This document shows, one piece after another, positions 22,668 to 34,787 of a stretch of 64,000 nucleotides of DNA. The stretch covers positions 1 to 64,000 of the forward strand of contig OZ287698.1 of NCBI GenBank assembly GCA_965649825.1, read 5' to 3'. Made by a program: the position numbers and the translations under genes. Under the pieces are notes generated by a model. It ran no database searches, was not told the DNA's origin, and was given only the letters and a program-made list of their open reading frames with translations. Numbering within the stretch: the stretch's first letter is position 1; each line of letters starts with the position of its first letter. The stretch is from Penicillus capitatus. Its lineage: Eukaryota > Chlorophyta.

Positions 22668-23260
22668 TTAGACCTAAGCATTCACGTACACGTCAAAACA
22701 CGGCCATTCGGATTACACTAGAAAAGTTCTTTCTTCTTTTCTGAAAAGAGAATAGCGAAAATCGTGCTGTAGCCGCCGCCGTCATTGCCATCGAACGCGC
22801 AACAAAAAAGATCATGCGGCGAGACGGGTATAGAAAACTAGAACAAAGTCGTCGAAGAAATCATATGGAGTACCGTGTTTCTTTTAGAGACCGACTTCGG
22901 CTGAGTGTTGTCCACAAAAGAACAAAGTCAACGTTGCGTCCGTCGAACAAAGAAAGGTCCGTTTTTGTTCGTAGTTTCGGGTCAGATGTCAACTGTCATG
23001 TCATTGACCCGTTTCGTGGAGGTCTGTCGTAGACAATTAACGACACAGTTCGGCCACATGGGTGATCGATATGTGTTACCATACCTTGTCTCTGCTTCTT
23101 GTTTAAACAGTCACACACGTTACTATCATCAGACTGCTTTCAAATCGAGCCCATGAGAATCGCATCATAGAGAAGATCTAAAAACCGAATCAGCGTCTCC
23201 ATCCGTCGAGGATCATAGAAGAAGGTAAGCGTTTTCAGATGTACGGTGAGATAACAGATT
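22668..23260. other. Gene-free stretch upstream of the AAA gene
   Basis: This is the presumed promoter side of the AAA gene. Only short unrelated frames are visible; I recognise no gene or repeat. Confidence 0.5.
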
Positions 23261-23587
23261 TTGTATGGGAGATGTACAACGAAATGCCCAAAGCGAGGGA
23301 TGGTCAGCAACAAGGGCATTGTTCTCGGCGATCTGGAAAAGATCGCTTTCGAGGCACTTCGGAATGGGCGAACCCTGATCGAAGGAAGAACCGTTGACAT
23401 TTGTGCAACATCCACAAACCCGACGGGAGTTTTCGGGGAAAGCGGATTGCTCTTGCTCTTTTTTGAAGGGACGGCAGCATCAACTTCAACATCGTACCTT
23501 CAAGAATACTTTTTCGGAAGAATTATTGCCGAAGGCTTAGTGAAAGAAGGATCGAATGTGGAAAGACGAGCATCCGAGTTCACGTGA
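23261..23587 (+). pseudogene. Fragment of unrecognised family, paralogue of 55503-55904
   Basis: The C-terminal part (YLQEYFFGRIIAEGLVKEGS) matches the start of a frame at 55551 (FQKYFVGRLIAEGSVKKVS), and nucleotide similarity continues to about 23620. I do not recognise the family. In both loci the fragment lies on the plus strand, to the left of minus-strand LSG1 sequence, so it belongs to the same duplicated block. It ends soon after the shared part, so it is probably broken. Confidence 0.45.
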
Positions 23588-23629
23588 TCGGGAGAATACA
23601 GTCAAAAGCATGCACTCGCAGTATCCCCT

Positions 23630-23976
23630 CAGGGGCTCACCATCGCCATCACGTCGTCGACGTTGTTCATTTCCGACACGCTCTGCTCACGGTAGGGGCT
23701 TCCATCTTTTACCTTCGTCCGTCTCTCTGCCAACCGCAGCGACAACTTCGAGAAAGCGTCGCGAAAGACGCGGGACACCTACGTGTTTTGACGCATTCTC
23801 AAGCGTCTTTCCGACGGGTAACCGCGCTTTCCAAGACTTTCCGTTATGCTTTCCCATTCGAAACGTTCTTCTTAATGAGCGAATCTTAGTGTTCTTCTTT
23901 TGATTTCCTCCTATCCTTTGGAAATGTCCAATACAGTCCAGTGTAGCTGAGGCAGCAGAGCATCAAAGGGATCGTG
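23630..23976. repeat. Segmental duplication, copy A (MFS tail plus LSG1 start)
   Basis: About 350 bp matches 58007-58356 at roughly 90% identity. It spans the 3' end of the MFS gene, a 28-bp intergenic gap and the first two exons of LSG1. Confidence 0.93.
23636..23857 (-). pseudogene. Truncated LSG1 copy (first two exons)
   Basis: ATG at 23857 opens MGKHNGKSWKARLPVGKTL, the first exon of an LSG1 GTPase. A 37-nt intron follows, then a second exon ending ...MNNVDDVMAM with an intact donor (gtgagc). After that homology stops, so the GTPase domain is absent. It begins only 28 bp after the MFS stop codon, the same arrangement as the complete LSG1 at 56273-58236, and is a leftover of a duplicated MFS-LSG1 block. 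Confidence 0.85.
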
Positions 23977-25506
23977 ATACACGCAAACAGACTGTTGCCT
24001 AACGCAAGAGCATTTGCTGCCTGATTCTTCTTGTCCTCCCCGATGGCCCCTGTAAATCCAAAATAGTGTTCGGCAACATGTCCCACAAGCGGTGCAGCTG
24101 TGGATGCAATAGCTCCCTCAAAAGATCGATCAAACGCAAATATCTTGCTGTACAGCGCAGACGGTACAAGTTCCGAAAACATCGGTGCGTTGCAAGCATA
24201 GCCACACCACGAAATCAATGATCCGAGCAGAAACAGAACTGAGCCAAAGAGAATAGTTCTCCCAGATGTCTGCATCATCGGCAACACTTTAAAGAGAACA
24301 AAAAACAGTGGAAATCCCGACAGACAGCTGATCTGTGCAGTCATGATTCTCCCAGAGTCTGGATACTTGGTAGCGAGAGTATCTGCCACGAATCCGCCAA
24401 TGACACCACCACACGCACATCCGATAGTGAAGGCCGATGAAAAAATACTGGAGACAAAATCACTGAATCCCATGAGTTGAAACCACAACGTGAAGAAGAC
24501 CATGGCATTCCAAGGTAATGTCCCGATAACCCCTTGAAAGATAATAACCCCAAACGATGGAATGCTCACGATCTGCAAAAGATCATTCCACATAGAACCT
24601 GTGATGTCGTGTCGAGAATATGTATGCATCGTCATGTTTGAGTTCATAGGTATTACTTTGAGCTTTCGGCGAAGAAGCAGCAAGTAGTTTGTTAGACTCA
24701 AGATCATCTGTCGACGAACGACCTCTCAGGCGATCATACCGAGGGTCTCGTCCATACAGCCAAACAAGGACGCCTGGTGCGCAGGAGTACTCGTCATACA
24801 CTCGGCAGTCTTGCTGCATGCATAGTTACTTGTTATGATGCTTAGCAGAGCTACCACGTGAAGGGCAAATCTCCACCCATCTATCCCAAAAGGAGAGTAA
24901 TGTCCAACATTGGTGGCAAACAGACCGCCTCCGACTGCACCCGCAGCAGAAACCAGCTGCATCAGACCAAAGGCGCGACCTCGAAAGGTCGGCGAGTACA
25001 GGTCAGCAATCACACTCTGGCTGCATGGGATCACTAATGAAAGGCCCAAGCCATTCACTGCGGCACAGAACATTGCCTAGGCAGTGGCATATTGTCAGTT
25101 TCCACACCACCTTGCATTTCAGACGAAATACTTGATTTACTGTCGCGGCAGCTGCGATTGCCGATGTCATGACACCCCATATGAGGCAGCCGACAGCAAT
25201 GACGGATATTCGGTTGTATTTGTCGCCAAAGAAGCCACTTAGCGGAGACGCCAGCGCCTGAAATGATCGGAACGCCGACCAACGTGCTTATCGGTTACAA
25301 TGAGAATGACGCCGTCGCACCTGAACGAGTGCCCGACACAGTGTGATTTGACCGAGCTGTAGCGGCGTTGCTCCCCATGACCTCCCTGCAAAGTAGTATA
25401 CAGAAGGCAACACCTGCTCATCTGCCCGCTCGACAACCGATGCAAAGTACACCAATGCTGTCGTCACAGCTCGAGTGTCCATTGAGGAGACCGAATATCG
25501 ACTCAT
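23886..25506 (-). CDS. MFS transporter, plant/algal spinster-like type
   Basis: A 12-helix carrier of the major facilitator superfamily, probably moving a small organic solute across a membrane; substrate unknown. It starts at ATG 25506 with TM1 motif VYFASVVERADEQVLPSVYY and includes GFFGDKYNR (the loop 2-3 signature), FQGVIGTLPWNAMVFF, GVIGGFVADTLATKYPDSGR and FDRSFEGAIASTAAPLVGH, close to plant and algal MFS proteins. At least four short introns split it, at about 25320-25258, 25140-25076, 24827-24770 and 24657-24602, judged from GT-AG ends that restore the frame. It ends with KDRRKSKEEH and TAA at 23886. The truncated LSG1 copy starts 28 bp further on. Confidence 0.88.
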
Positions 25507-25641
25507 TAAATCTTATTTTGCAGCCTATGCCGAAGAAAACAAAAGGTGAGTTGTCTGAGAACCGTAGTAGTAAGTAAATCTGATCGTACAACACACTCCG
25601 TAGTGAACTAATGAGACGAAAGGAAAAAGAATTCTAAGAGT

Positions 25642-28600
25642 TTAAGTTGTTTTGCTAGTATCCTCCTGTTGCATTCCTTCAGGAGGCATTAGGCGAAAAG
25701 ATCTTGCAACAGCTTCAAACAAATGTTCAATTTCTGGTGCGGAGGCGGTGATTCCTAGATCCCAGAATCTGTACTTCTGATTCGTAATCAATTCAATGAA
25801 CGTTTTGAAAAGTCCCCGTGGATGAGGTTTCTGAACGATCAACCTCTCAAGAACGACTCGGGTGATCTGCTCTTGCAAGACACGATTCTCTGCTTCGGCA
25901 AATAATGTCAGCAACAGTGTACTAAAGTAGTGCGTGTGGCTGTTGGGATAACGCAGCTGATTGGCAATCCCGTTCAAAAACAGGTACCTTCCCTCTGTAT
26001 CCAAATCATTGGCTAGTTTTTTGTAAATGTCCATCGCATTCGAGAGCTGTTGTTGTTGTTGAGCAGAAGAGTCGCCTTGAGATCTATCACTGGAAAGGGC
26101 AATCATTCCTGTGTACAGCACCAGGCAGTTCATGAGCACCATATTGTATGTCGTGCCCTCAATCTTCTGCGCTTCCTACAAGACAGGAAAAGGATCAAAT
26201 AACAGCAACGACAGCAGATATGAAGAGACATACCACTGGAAGCACAAGTGCTTTAATGATGGTATCCAGAAATGTGACCGGGTTTCCAGACTTGATGTAT
26301 TCTTCAACTTTTCCTTTTAACTCGTCAGGGAGGAGCTTTCCGACATCTGTGAGGATTTTTGGCTCGACCTTGATTTCTGGCAAGATGTCGAAATTGAGGT
26401 TTGGTGTAGAAAGGTCGGGCAAGCGAATGTGCGTCGGTGATGCACTGAGGACAAGATTGCGCATCTGGACACAACTGGGAGGGATGATGTTGCAAAGCTC
26501 CACGTGAAATTCGCAGAAGAACTCTGGGAAGTCTTGAAGGAGCACCAGCATGATTCGAAGAAGTCCCTTGTACAACACCCTCAGCGTCTCGCCTAACTCT
26601 CCATGTCTTAAGTACGGCTGCATGAATAAAAGGACACCCATGAAAAGAGCCCTGAAGTATGGCCAGCCCTTTCTTTCCGGATACTTCAGGAGCCTTGGAA
26701 GCAGCATCCGATGAGAGAAGAGTTCCATCCAGGAGAATGTGAATCCGGGGACTCTCTGAGGTCGACAACTGATCAGTGCCGATGTCAACGTTGTTATCAC
26801 ATCAAGGGAACCCATTTCATCGATGCCTTCAGGCAGGAGCTCGTGGTACAATCCAATGAACACGCGGTAATACGGTCTGGAATTGAAGTGTGATGCTCTG
26901 TCGTCATGGTCTCTGTACAGAACAAGCACGATGATTTCGAGAATTCTCTTCAGTCCAGCGACGCCATCGACATTTTCGATATGATTCATCAAAGTGGCAG
27001 CCAGCTTCACAAATGCATCAATCATGATGAAGGAAACACGGCCATCGCCTGTCTTGGTTCCCTGCGACATAGGAACCTCTGTGTTGACACAGTGCAGCAC
27101 AGAAAGCTCAATACAGATTCGGAAGACTCTGTTCGTCACATCATCTCCCTTGAGGAAACCAGCCTTGACGAATGGCTCGATTCCAGCTGCAATGTTCTTC
27201 TCAGATGGATCGGCATGTACGATCTTGGCCCAGTTGTCAAACATCGGGGCCACTTGTTCTCTGAGTCCATCTGGATCTGGATCCCTCAGCAATTTTCGGG
27301 CATCGTCGATCAGCATGACAATTCTCTCGCCCTCATGTGTGGTTGAAGCGAGTTTTCTCAGCACTTCCAGTGTTGTGGGTAAGTCTGAAGCTTTAATGAT
27401 GCGGTCAACGATCATGTTCTGGTTGATGATGCTGACAACAAAGTCGACACTGCCAAGGACAGGACCACTGCGATTGGACAGACAACCAGCCAAGAACACG
27501 TCCAGCTCTGGGTAATGAATGAGATGCGCTTTTGCTAAACTATTGATCACGACTCTGTTAAAACGTCTTGCTTCATTCTGGCACACTTGACAGTACCAGC
27601 TGGTCAACTGATGCGGCAGGCGGGCAAATCCCAGATTCTTCATGGCATTCAGCCCAGCACAGATGACACTACCAGAAAGAGTCGAAGGTCTGTCATACAA
27701 CAGGATAAAGAGCCTTTCGGCCAGTCCTGTCGCAACGTCTTCACGCTTCTGCGTCATGTTCACGATATCGCCCAGATCCGAAACAAGACTGTGGATCTCA
27801 GATGTCTCCGGGAGGTTATTCACATCCAATGCGTGGTTTTCCTTGGCTAAGGCAGCATCCAATCTCGTTTGCCATATGGCATACTTCTCAGCCAGTGTCG
27901 TTGGCTTGTATGCAGCTAAGATGGGTTCTTGAATCTGCTGCGCACTGTCGATCTGAGGAGACTGTGGTTGATCGATGTGCAGCAGCTGCTGATTGGCGCG
28001 TGGAATTCGTGCAAAGTCATCGTAAACGCGTGTCAGATGAGGATTCAAGTGACCAGGTTTGGGTCGCAAGCTTTCTGGTAGTGCGGCTGGGAAACGGCTT
28101 CCTCCCTTGTTGAAGATGGACATGTCGTAAAAGGGGGTCGATGCAGCACGGGCTTTCTGTCGTGATTGGTAGTAGGGCAACAGTCTTTCGTCGACTTCCT
28201 TCACTGCCTTGTCTGTGGATGCCTTCTCGATAATGGTACAGCCCAAATCCAAATTGTCGGCGACAACGATGTTGATGGTTTGTTCCAGTAACGTCGGATC
28301 CAGCATCGTCTGCAGGACATTCTTTAGCTGATTGACCAAGCTAACTTTCAGCGGCTCCTTGCATGTCACCAATGCGAGACTGCCAGCAAGACTGCTGACC
28401 ATCAGGTGAGCTGCCTGCCGAAGTTTCTTCTCATCTGGTTCCATTGCAAAATCTTTGGTGACAAGTTCCTTGGTCGTCGTACATGCAATCATCACACTTC
28501 GTTCAACGACAGGAGTGATGATTTCATAGATAGCTCTGTCGATCGCCATGGACACGAAGCGTTTCAGCTGAATTCTGTCTGCGATGGATGCCAGTGTCGG

Positions 28601-31600
28601 ATTGATTGTCACAAGTTGATGCAAAGTGGCCGTCATCTGCCCCAACGCATTCGAATCAAGTGGCTGCATGCCAGACACTTGCCCTGGTGCACCAGGATTC
28701 GGCACAACAGGAAAGTTCAGTGGTTGGAAATTGACTCGTGGCGGAATGGATGGACCTTCGACACTCTGTTCCATTGCTTGACGCATTCCGAGCAACTGAG
28801 AATGCGCCGGAGGCACAATCTGCTGTGGCTGTTCCACTGTATTCGGAGGCTCCAGTGGAAGTTGATGCGTTCCCTTTCGGTAAGGTGATACGTCTCCCAG
28901 TCCATAAGAGAGTCTAGATGTTGCAGATGGCGGTGGTTGGGGTGGTTTGTCATGAAAATCTGGATTATCTTCGATCTCCCTCTCGAGCGATTCCAATGTC
29001 TTCAAAGGCTCGATGTCCTTCATGTTGATCTCAAAGTCTTTGAAGATCATTTCGATTTCAAAGCAAATGTTCATCTTTAACCCTTCCAATCGGTAGATCT
29101 CTGCCAAAAGGGTCAGGATACCCTTGATCCACGGATTGTCCGGACCATAAACCTTGGACTCGCGACATTGCTCCAGGACTTTGTGGACGAAGGGTATGAC
29201 GGCGACCATCTTTCCTTTCTCGTATGCCTCATAGATAATTGCCTTCAAATCGAGGTCTTTCTGTCTGACGGGTTTATTCTTTGCCAGAGTCAACTGACCG
29301 AGCCAACTGCCCAAGTTCTTCAACAGGGATCGATTGCTGATCTCAACTTTGATTTTGTTGTTCTCCAACAGGATCTTGATATACTGGTAGGTGAACTGCA
29401 CGATGTTGTCCAGCAATCTCTTGTTCCCCATCTTATCGAGCAGTGTCATGTACAGTGGCTGAAAGTTGCTTTCCTGTGCCGCCCTCTTCACGACCACATA
29501 GTTCGCAAGCCACTGATCATAGTCTGTTGGTACAGTTTCCAGCAATTCGCTGACTTTTGAATCCACGTTCTGATGCGATAGATTGTTGAAAATAAAGGAA
29601 ACCTTGTCACGAACGCGTTCTGGAGCATCTGGAAAATTGGAAAACATCTCGGATGCCGATTCCAACACGGATGCGCCAGTGCCAGACAGACCAACAGCAG
29701 AACTCGATTGAGAGCCTGTTGCTGCTGCTGCTTCTCCAGATGTCGTATCTGGATTCGGATTTGGTGCATCATCTGTTCATTGCCATCGTGAGATGCATAA
29801 GAGAAGAGGCAAATGCTTACCAGGATTGTTATCTGTGCCATCCACCATCTCATTCTGCGGTCCTTCCGCAGACAGCGCCTTGCTTCCTCCAATGCCGTCT
29901 TTGATAAAAGCAATCAATTCTGGATCGGATTCCTGAACCTGAGGGATTTGCAGCACTTGCGTGCAGTACTGTGGCCATCCAGGCAACTCCTGCTTGAACT
30001 GATTGATCGCTGTCAACCCAAATTTGAACATCTTGGAATCGTCCGTCTTCTTCAATGCATCCAGTACGTAACGCAACGCAATGCCAAGTGTAATGGAAGA
30101 GACCAACTGATTGTGGATCAGTTGGCCGAACAACATTGCCGTGATGTGCAATGCCTTGTCGGGATAGTTGGGAAAGAATCGGTACTCGTCAAATAGGTTA
30201 TGCACCATGCAAGCGAACACCTCTTGTTCCCTCTGTTCCGAAGACGACTTGTATTGTTTCAGCATGGTGATCACATCTTCAAGGCGTGTTTGTTCAGAAT
30301 AGATTCGATGGAAGTAGACATTCGCCTCGTCTTCGATGTCACTAGCAAACACCTCAGATTGCTCTGCCTGTGCTGCGAGAGTGTGCAGCTGAGGAAACAG
30401 CAATCCAGCTCTGTACTCAACGTGCTTCACACTGGTGGTGAGTTCTGGTGAGAAACCCGAGGAGTTGCTCTTGAGGACACGAAGATACACGTCCAGTGTT
30501 TCCACTGACAGACTGCTCAACGTCCCGCTGTCCACTGTCATGGCATCCAGTTTCGTATTGAGAAATCTGAGGACAGCCTCCATGAACGGCAATCCGTCTG
30601 AGGAAATCTTATCCTTCAACCACTTGTCGAGATTGAGGTACTCTCTCCTTGCTGCCAACGAAGCCATGTCAACAGCCATCAAGTGCGGAGACCTTTCCAA
30701 CACAAATGGAAGTGCCTTCAACTCTTGACAGACGTCCAGAATGCGGGAAACAATGGAATTGTCTCCCTCATACATTCTCACAATGAAATTAATGATTCGT
30801 TCTTTGCATGTTGACCAAATGCGATGAAGGACAACGAACGTGTTGGGATTCGATGCAATAAAGATTGGAAGCAATTTCTCGACCACATCACACTGAATCT
30901 TTCCCCAATCCTCACTGACTGTTACCATAGCCACCAGAAGGACCTCCTGACAGTGCTTCAACGGATAAGAGATGATCTCTGTGACAGCATCTGTCAGTCT
31001 TGGATTCTCTCCGAGCGTACACAGCGTCCGAACGAGATCAAGACAGAGCCATGCGTGATTGGGTGTACCGAATGGCGTCTTTCCATTTTGTATGCCATCC
31101 AAGCGATTCATTTTCTTGCGGGAATGCTCAAAGGTAAACACTTCTGGCGGTGCCAATGTTGCTTGACGCAGAAATGACACCTGTCCATCAGCATTGCGCC
31201 AGAGACGACCAATTACGGTTTCCAGGGGGAAGAGTTCTTGGAAAGCCTTTTTGAAGCAAGACATCAACAGCTTGAACGCCTGGGGATCCGGGACGTAGAA
31301 TTCTTCGTAGTCCAATGCCGTGGCCACTCCAAACCAATTCAAATCTGGATGTTGTGCCTTCAGGACATCAATCAACAAATCAAAGTCCCATCCTGTCGCT
31401 GTCTTCGAAGCAGTAGATGGAGGAGGGGTTGATCCAAAAATGAGATCCAAGATGCCCTTGTTCATGGATTCTCTTGGGCGATCGGCCAGTCCATCGTGCG
31501 TTCGGATCATTTTACCCAACATCTCCGCCACAGACGTCTCGTTGATGCGAAATATCTCAAGGATTCCACGCAGCACTTTCTCACTTGACGTTGCCACATA

Positions 31601-32258
31601 TCCCACTTCCTCCAGCAATCCTGGCAACGTGTAAGACTCTTCGAGATTCGCAGACATTTGAGCCGTCTCTTTCACAGGTACAGATATTTTGAGAGGAAGA
31701 AGCAGCTCCTTGTTCGTAGAGAGTTCAGTCGCCCTGTCTCTGACGTGTTGAACAAAGCGATGGTAGTCAACGAAAAGCTCCTCGTTTGTTTCGACAAACG
31801 CAAGCACGTCGTGAATGACGGTTTCCGACACGGGGATGTTTGGTTGGTCAAACTCCAACAGTTTCTCTTTGAAAAAGCCCAGACCTGTCAATAGACGCGG
31901 TCTCAAAGGCGGCGGCGGTTGGAATAACGCAATGGACGGTACCTTCTTGACTCCAAACGGCGTCTGTGGTTTGAGCTACAGCCAAAGCGACGTCCACTTG
32001 TGCCTCGAATTCAAGGTCGATGGCCTCAACGAGGTTGTTCAGGTAGTTTTCACAGAACTTGCCAGAAGAGAGCAGTGCTTGAGACAAGACACTGGCAAAA
32101 TTAACGGGGCGCTGCTGTTTATGGAAAAGAACTGTCAAAAGTTCAAGTTTTCGTCGCTGAGAAGGCGCTTCGGGTGAATGCCCTTCGGTAAAGTCAAGGT
32201 CCTCAACCAATACGTCGAGCAAGGCAACCACACCACGTCGGCCAAACTTGGCAGCCAA
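25642..32258 (-). CDS. CNOT1: CCR4-NOT complex scaffold CNOT1/Not1
   Basis: This very large protein (over 2100 residues here) is the scaffold of the CCR4-NOT deadenylase complex, which shortens mRNA poly(A) tails and represses translation. Recognisable parts are the N-terminal HEAT region (LLIDVLKAQHPDLNW, PLKHCQEVLL, REYLNLDKWL), the MIF4G-like CAF1-binding domain near 29500-28950, the CNOT9-binding DUF3819 region (FAMEPDEKKLRQAAHLM, 28500-28150), and the Not1 C-terminal domain (NQLRYPNSHTHYFS, ERLIVQKPHPRGL). Introns that restore the frame lie at about 31963-31906 (57 nt), 29821-29774 (48 nt) and 26195-26143 (58 nt). The frame at 32258 follows a splice acceptor (gtgttag), so the true start lies upstream, within about 32290-32540, and is unresolved. 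Confidence 0.95.
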
Positions 32259-32824
32259 CTAACACAGAAACAGCATCATCATCATCCGTAAACAACCAGC
32301 CATCGCTCAGTCTTGGCTATGGCTATGGCGTTTGGCGCGACGACGAGTGAACGGGCAACTGCGCGAGGAGTTCCATGCGTTTTGTGCTTTACCGTGAGGC
32401 AGTCTTGAATGGCAACGTGAGAGGTGTCTCTGCTCTGCGAATGACACAACACTCGATATTCTCTGCAAACGGCGGAGAACAATGGCGAAGACCGAGTTCG
32501 CATGCTGACACATGGCATCTGAGTCATTGCACTCAACTAATGCAAACGGTCACATCACGATCGCCATTTCATGGCCAACGGTCGATACATCGCAGATCCA
32601 TCCATCCATCCGTTACAGTAAGCACCTCAATGTCAACGCAAGGCAATGAGGGGAATCGAATGGCGTCGCATTATGAAAGACGGAAGGGAGTTTGTTCATT
32701 TTTCAAATGCAAATTTATTGCGATCATATGTCTGCTTGGCACCGGGAGCACTGCTGGCTGCATTCGCACCCGCGTCCTGCGAATCACACAAGGCATTTCA
32801 GCAAACGATTCTCAGTAGCAATGA

Positions 32825-33208
32825 CTAATCTATCCTCACTCTGCTGAGTTTCCAGTACAGCTCTACGATCTGGATGGAGATCACGAGAAAACAATCACGG
32901 ACTGTGACACCTGTATGTATAGAGGAGAGAAGTCACACCTCTCTGCAGTTTTGATGATGGTTCACTCCTTCGCGCTGATAGCACTCGCGCATTCTTTGGC
33001 GGACAATCTTGGAACAGAGAGGACCATTGCTGCAGGAATATACCCATCGCTCGGTATCCCTCACCTTTACTTTCTCAATCTCGACCATTTTGCGACGGAC
33101 GAGGTATTCCTTCATCTCCAGGAAGGCTAGGCGATCGGCATAGGGATTCTCCGGGTCGTAGTTCTTCGGAGGACCCTCCGGGATCTTGAAGTTGTGCTCG
33201 CGCGGCAT
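32825..33208 (-). CDS. NDUFB10: Mitochondrial complex I subunit NDUFB10 (PDSW)
   Basis: A small accessory subunit of NADH:ubiquinone oxidoreductase in the mitochondrial inner membrane. Three exons encode about 85 residues: the first (MPREHNFKIPEGPPKNY ... YADRLAFLEMKEYLVRRKM), the second with the twin-cysteine signature RMRECYQREGVNHHQNCRE, and the third IVELYWKLSRVRID. The C-x4-GVN-x4-C pattern and flanking residues resemble plant PDSW more than animal NDUFB10. Introns are 57 and about 69 nt. The start codon is 74 bp from the start of the divergent DnaJ gene, so the two probably share a promoter. Confidence 0.85.
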
Positions 33209-33282
33209 GCGTTCGTTCGGAATGACAGTCGCGACGGCGTCATTACGTGGCCATTAATTGCTTTCTCGTTCGCCAAGCGGCG
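33209..33282. promoter_or_regulatory. Bidirectional promoter, NDUFB10 / DnaJ
   Basis: Only 74 bp separate the two divergent start codons, both of nuclear genes for mitochondrial proteins, so one short region must serve both. No specific motif is recognised. Confidence 0.5.
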
Positions 33283-34596
33283 ATGGCAACTCTGTTGTGG
33301 CGACGCCTGTCTCTGAAACAACTGACGTGCTCTTTCTCGACAGTCGCGTCTGTGAAATCGCAGCTGACGCCTTCCACTTGTCACCTTCTCTTTCGAAAGG
33401 CAGTTATCGATGAATCGACAGGTAAAGAGAGATGAACAGGACAGATTTGGTGAAAGGGTGTGTGTGATCTGCAGGATTCTGCCCTTACCTTTCCAACTCC
33501 CTACTGCTGCGACACTTTCATTCTTCTCCTGGTATGGCCGACTGCAGTCTATCTGTCTCAATTGTTTCTTTGTTTCTGTTCCAGTGATCTTGGGTGCAGA
33601 CTTCTATGAAATCCTTGGCGTGCCGCGCACAGCAGACGACAAAGAAATCAAACGCGCTTATCACCAGAAGGCGATGCAACTGCATCCGGATAGAAATAAA
33701 GTGAGCAACCCTCGATGTGCAATGAGGAGAGCGTATAAGGAATCCGTTATCGTGTGTTGCATGTAGAATGACCCGAAAGCCCCGGAGAAGTTTCAAGAAT
33801 TGCATAAGGCATACACAACACTGTCAAACAAGAAGAAGAGGAGACTCTATGATCAGTTAGGCGCAGAGAATTACGAGCGCATGGAGACGGGAAGTGGTGA
33901 TGGATCGTCTGGATTCCATGTCTGTTCAGCAGAGCATGCAATCTGTAGTATCACTGCTGTTGGATGCTTGTGTAGGGAGACATACATCCTGATATGCACA
34001 CTGTGTTTGAGCATTTCAGCAAAGCATTTGGAGGCGGCGCCTTTGGTTTTCATTTCGGTGGTGGAATGGAAGATTTCTTCAGAGGAAGTGGCGGCGGATT
34101 CAGTCGGATGACGATGCAGGAGGTCGGCCTATCGTTCATGGAAGCCGTCAAAGGGACGACAAAGAAAATCCGTTTCGACGCCGGCATGAGTCCGATCGAA
34201 GTTGAATTCCCTGCCGGAATCGACACTGGCCAACAAGTCATTGTGGAAGCACCAGATGGCGGGCAGATTATTCTGACAGCTATTGTGGATCGACATCCTA
34301 TTTTCGAAAGAAGGGCTCTGGACATCATCGTCCACTCGAAGATCGGCATTGTCGAAGCGGCACTGGGAGGCTCCACAGAGGTTCCTACGCTGGAAGGGAA
34401 CACGAGAATCTCTTTCAATGAAGGGACACAGAACGGAGACAAATTGAGGTTAAAAGGGAAGGGCGTGCGAATTGGACAGCAGCGGGGTGATCTCTACGTC
34501 TTCATTTCTGTCATTGTCCCATCAAGACTGACAGCCAAACAGAAAGAACTACTCATCGAATTCTCAAAGGAAGAACTGGCGAAGAAAGCAGCCTGA
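33283..34596 (+). CDS. Mitochondrial DnaJ co-chaperone lacking the zinc-finger domain
   Basis: An Hsp40 co-chaperone that stimulates mitochondrial Hsp70. Five exons (33283-33421, 33475-33531, 33585-33700, 33767-33919, 33976-34596) add to 361 residues in one frame. Residues 1-60 form a basic presequence ([16 protein letters not shown], ending in RHFHSSPVILG, similar to the mature start of Tid1/DNAJA3). The J domain follows with the HPD motif (QLHPDRNK), then a Gly/Phe stretch ([13 protein letters not shown]), then two DnaJ C-terminal folds ([13 protein letters not shown]). The cysteine-rich CxxCxGxG zinc domain expected between the G/F region and the C-terminal domain is absent, unlike Mdj1 or DNAJA3. 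Introns are 50-66 nt. Confidence 0.9.
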
Positions 34597-34787
34597 TGGA
34601 TGGAATGTGCTTGGCCTCTCTGAGTTGTGTGTAGACGCAGGAATACATTGAATCATGTATGCATGTGTTCTGAGCGCTCACACTTACAACGAATCAAATG
34701 GCTATCAAACACGATGTGACAGGCAGTCATAGGTCATTGTTTGCTGCCAACAGAGTTCTTACTTCCTCATACGTTACTGGCTAAACA

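Noticed and set aside
26325-29560. Several long frames opposite CNOT1 (for example 26994-27515, 28406-28888)
   Set aside because: They are antisense shadows of a long, strongly conserved coding region.
32375-32828. Plus-strand small gene between CNOT1 and NDUFB10
   Set aside because: Frames are short, no family is recognised, and the region probably contains the first CNOT1 exon and promoter.
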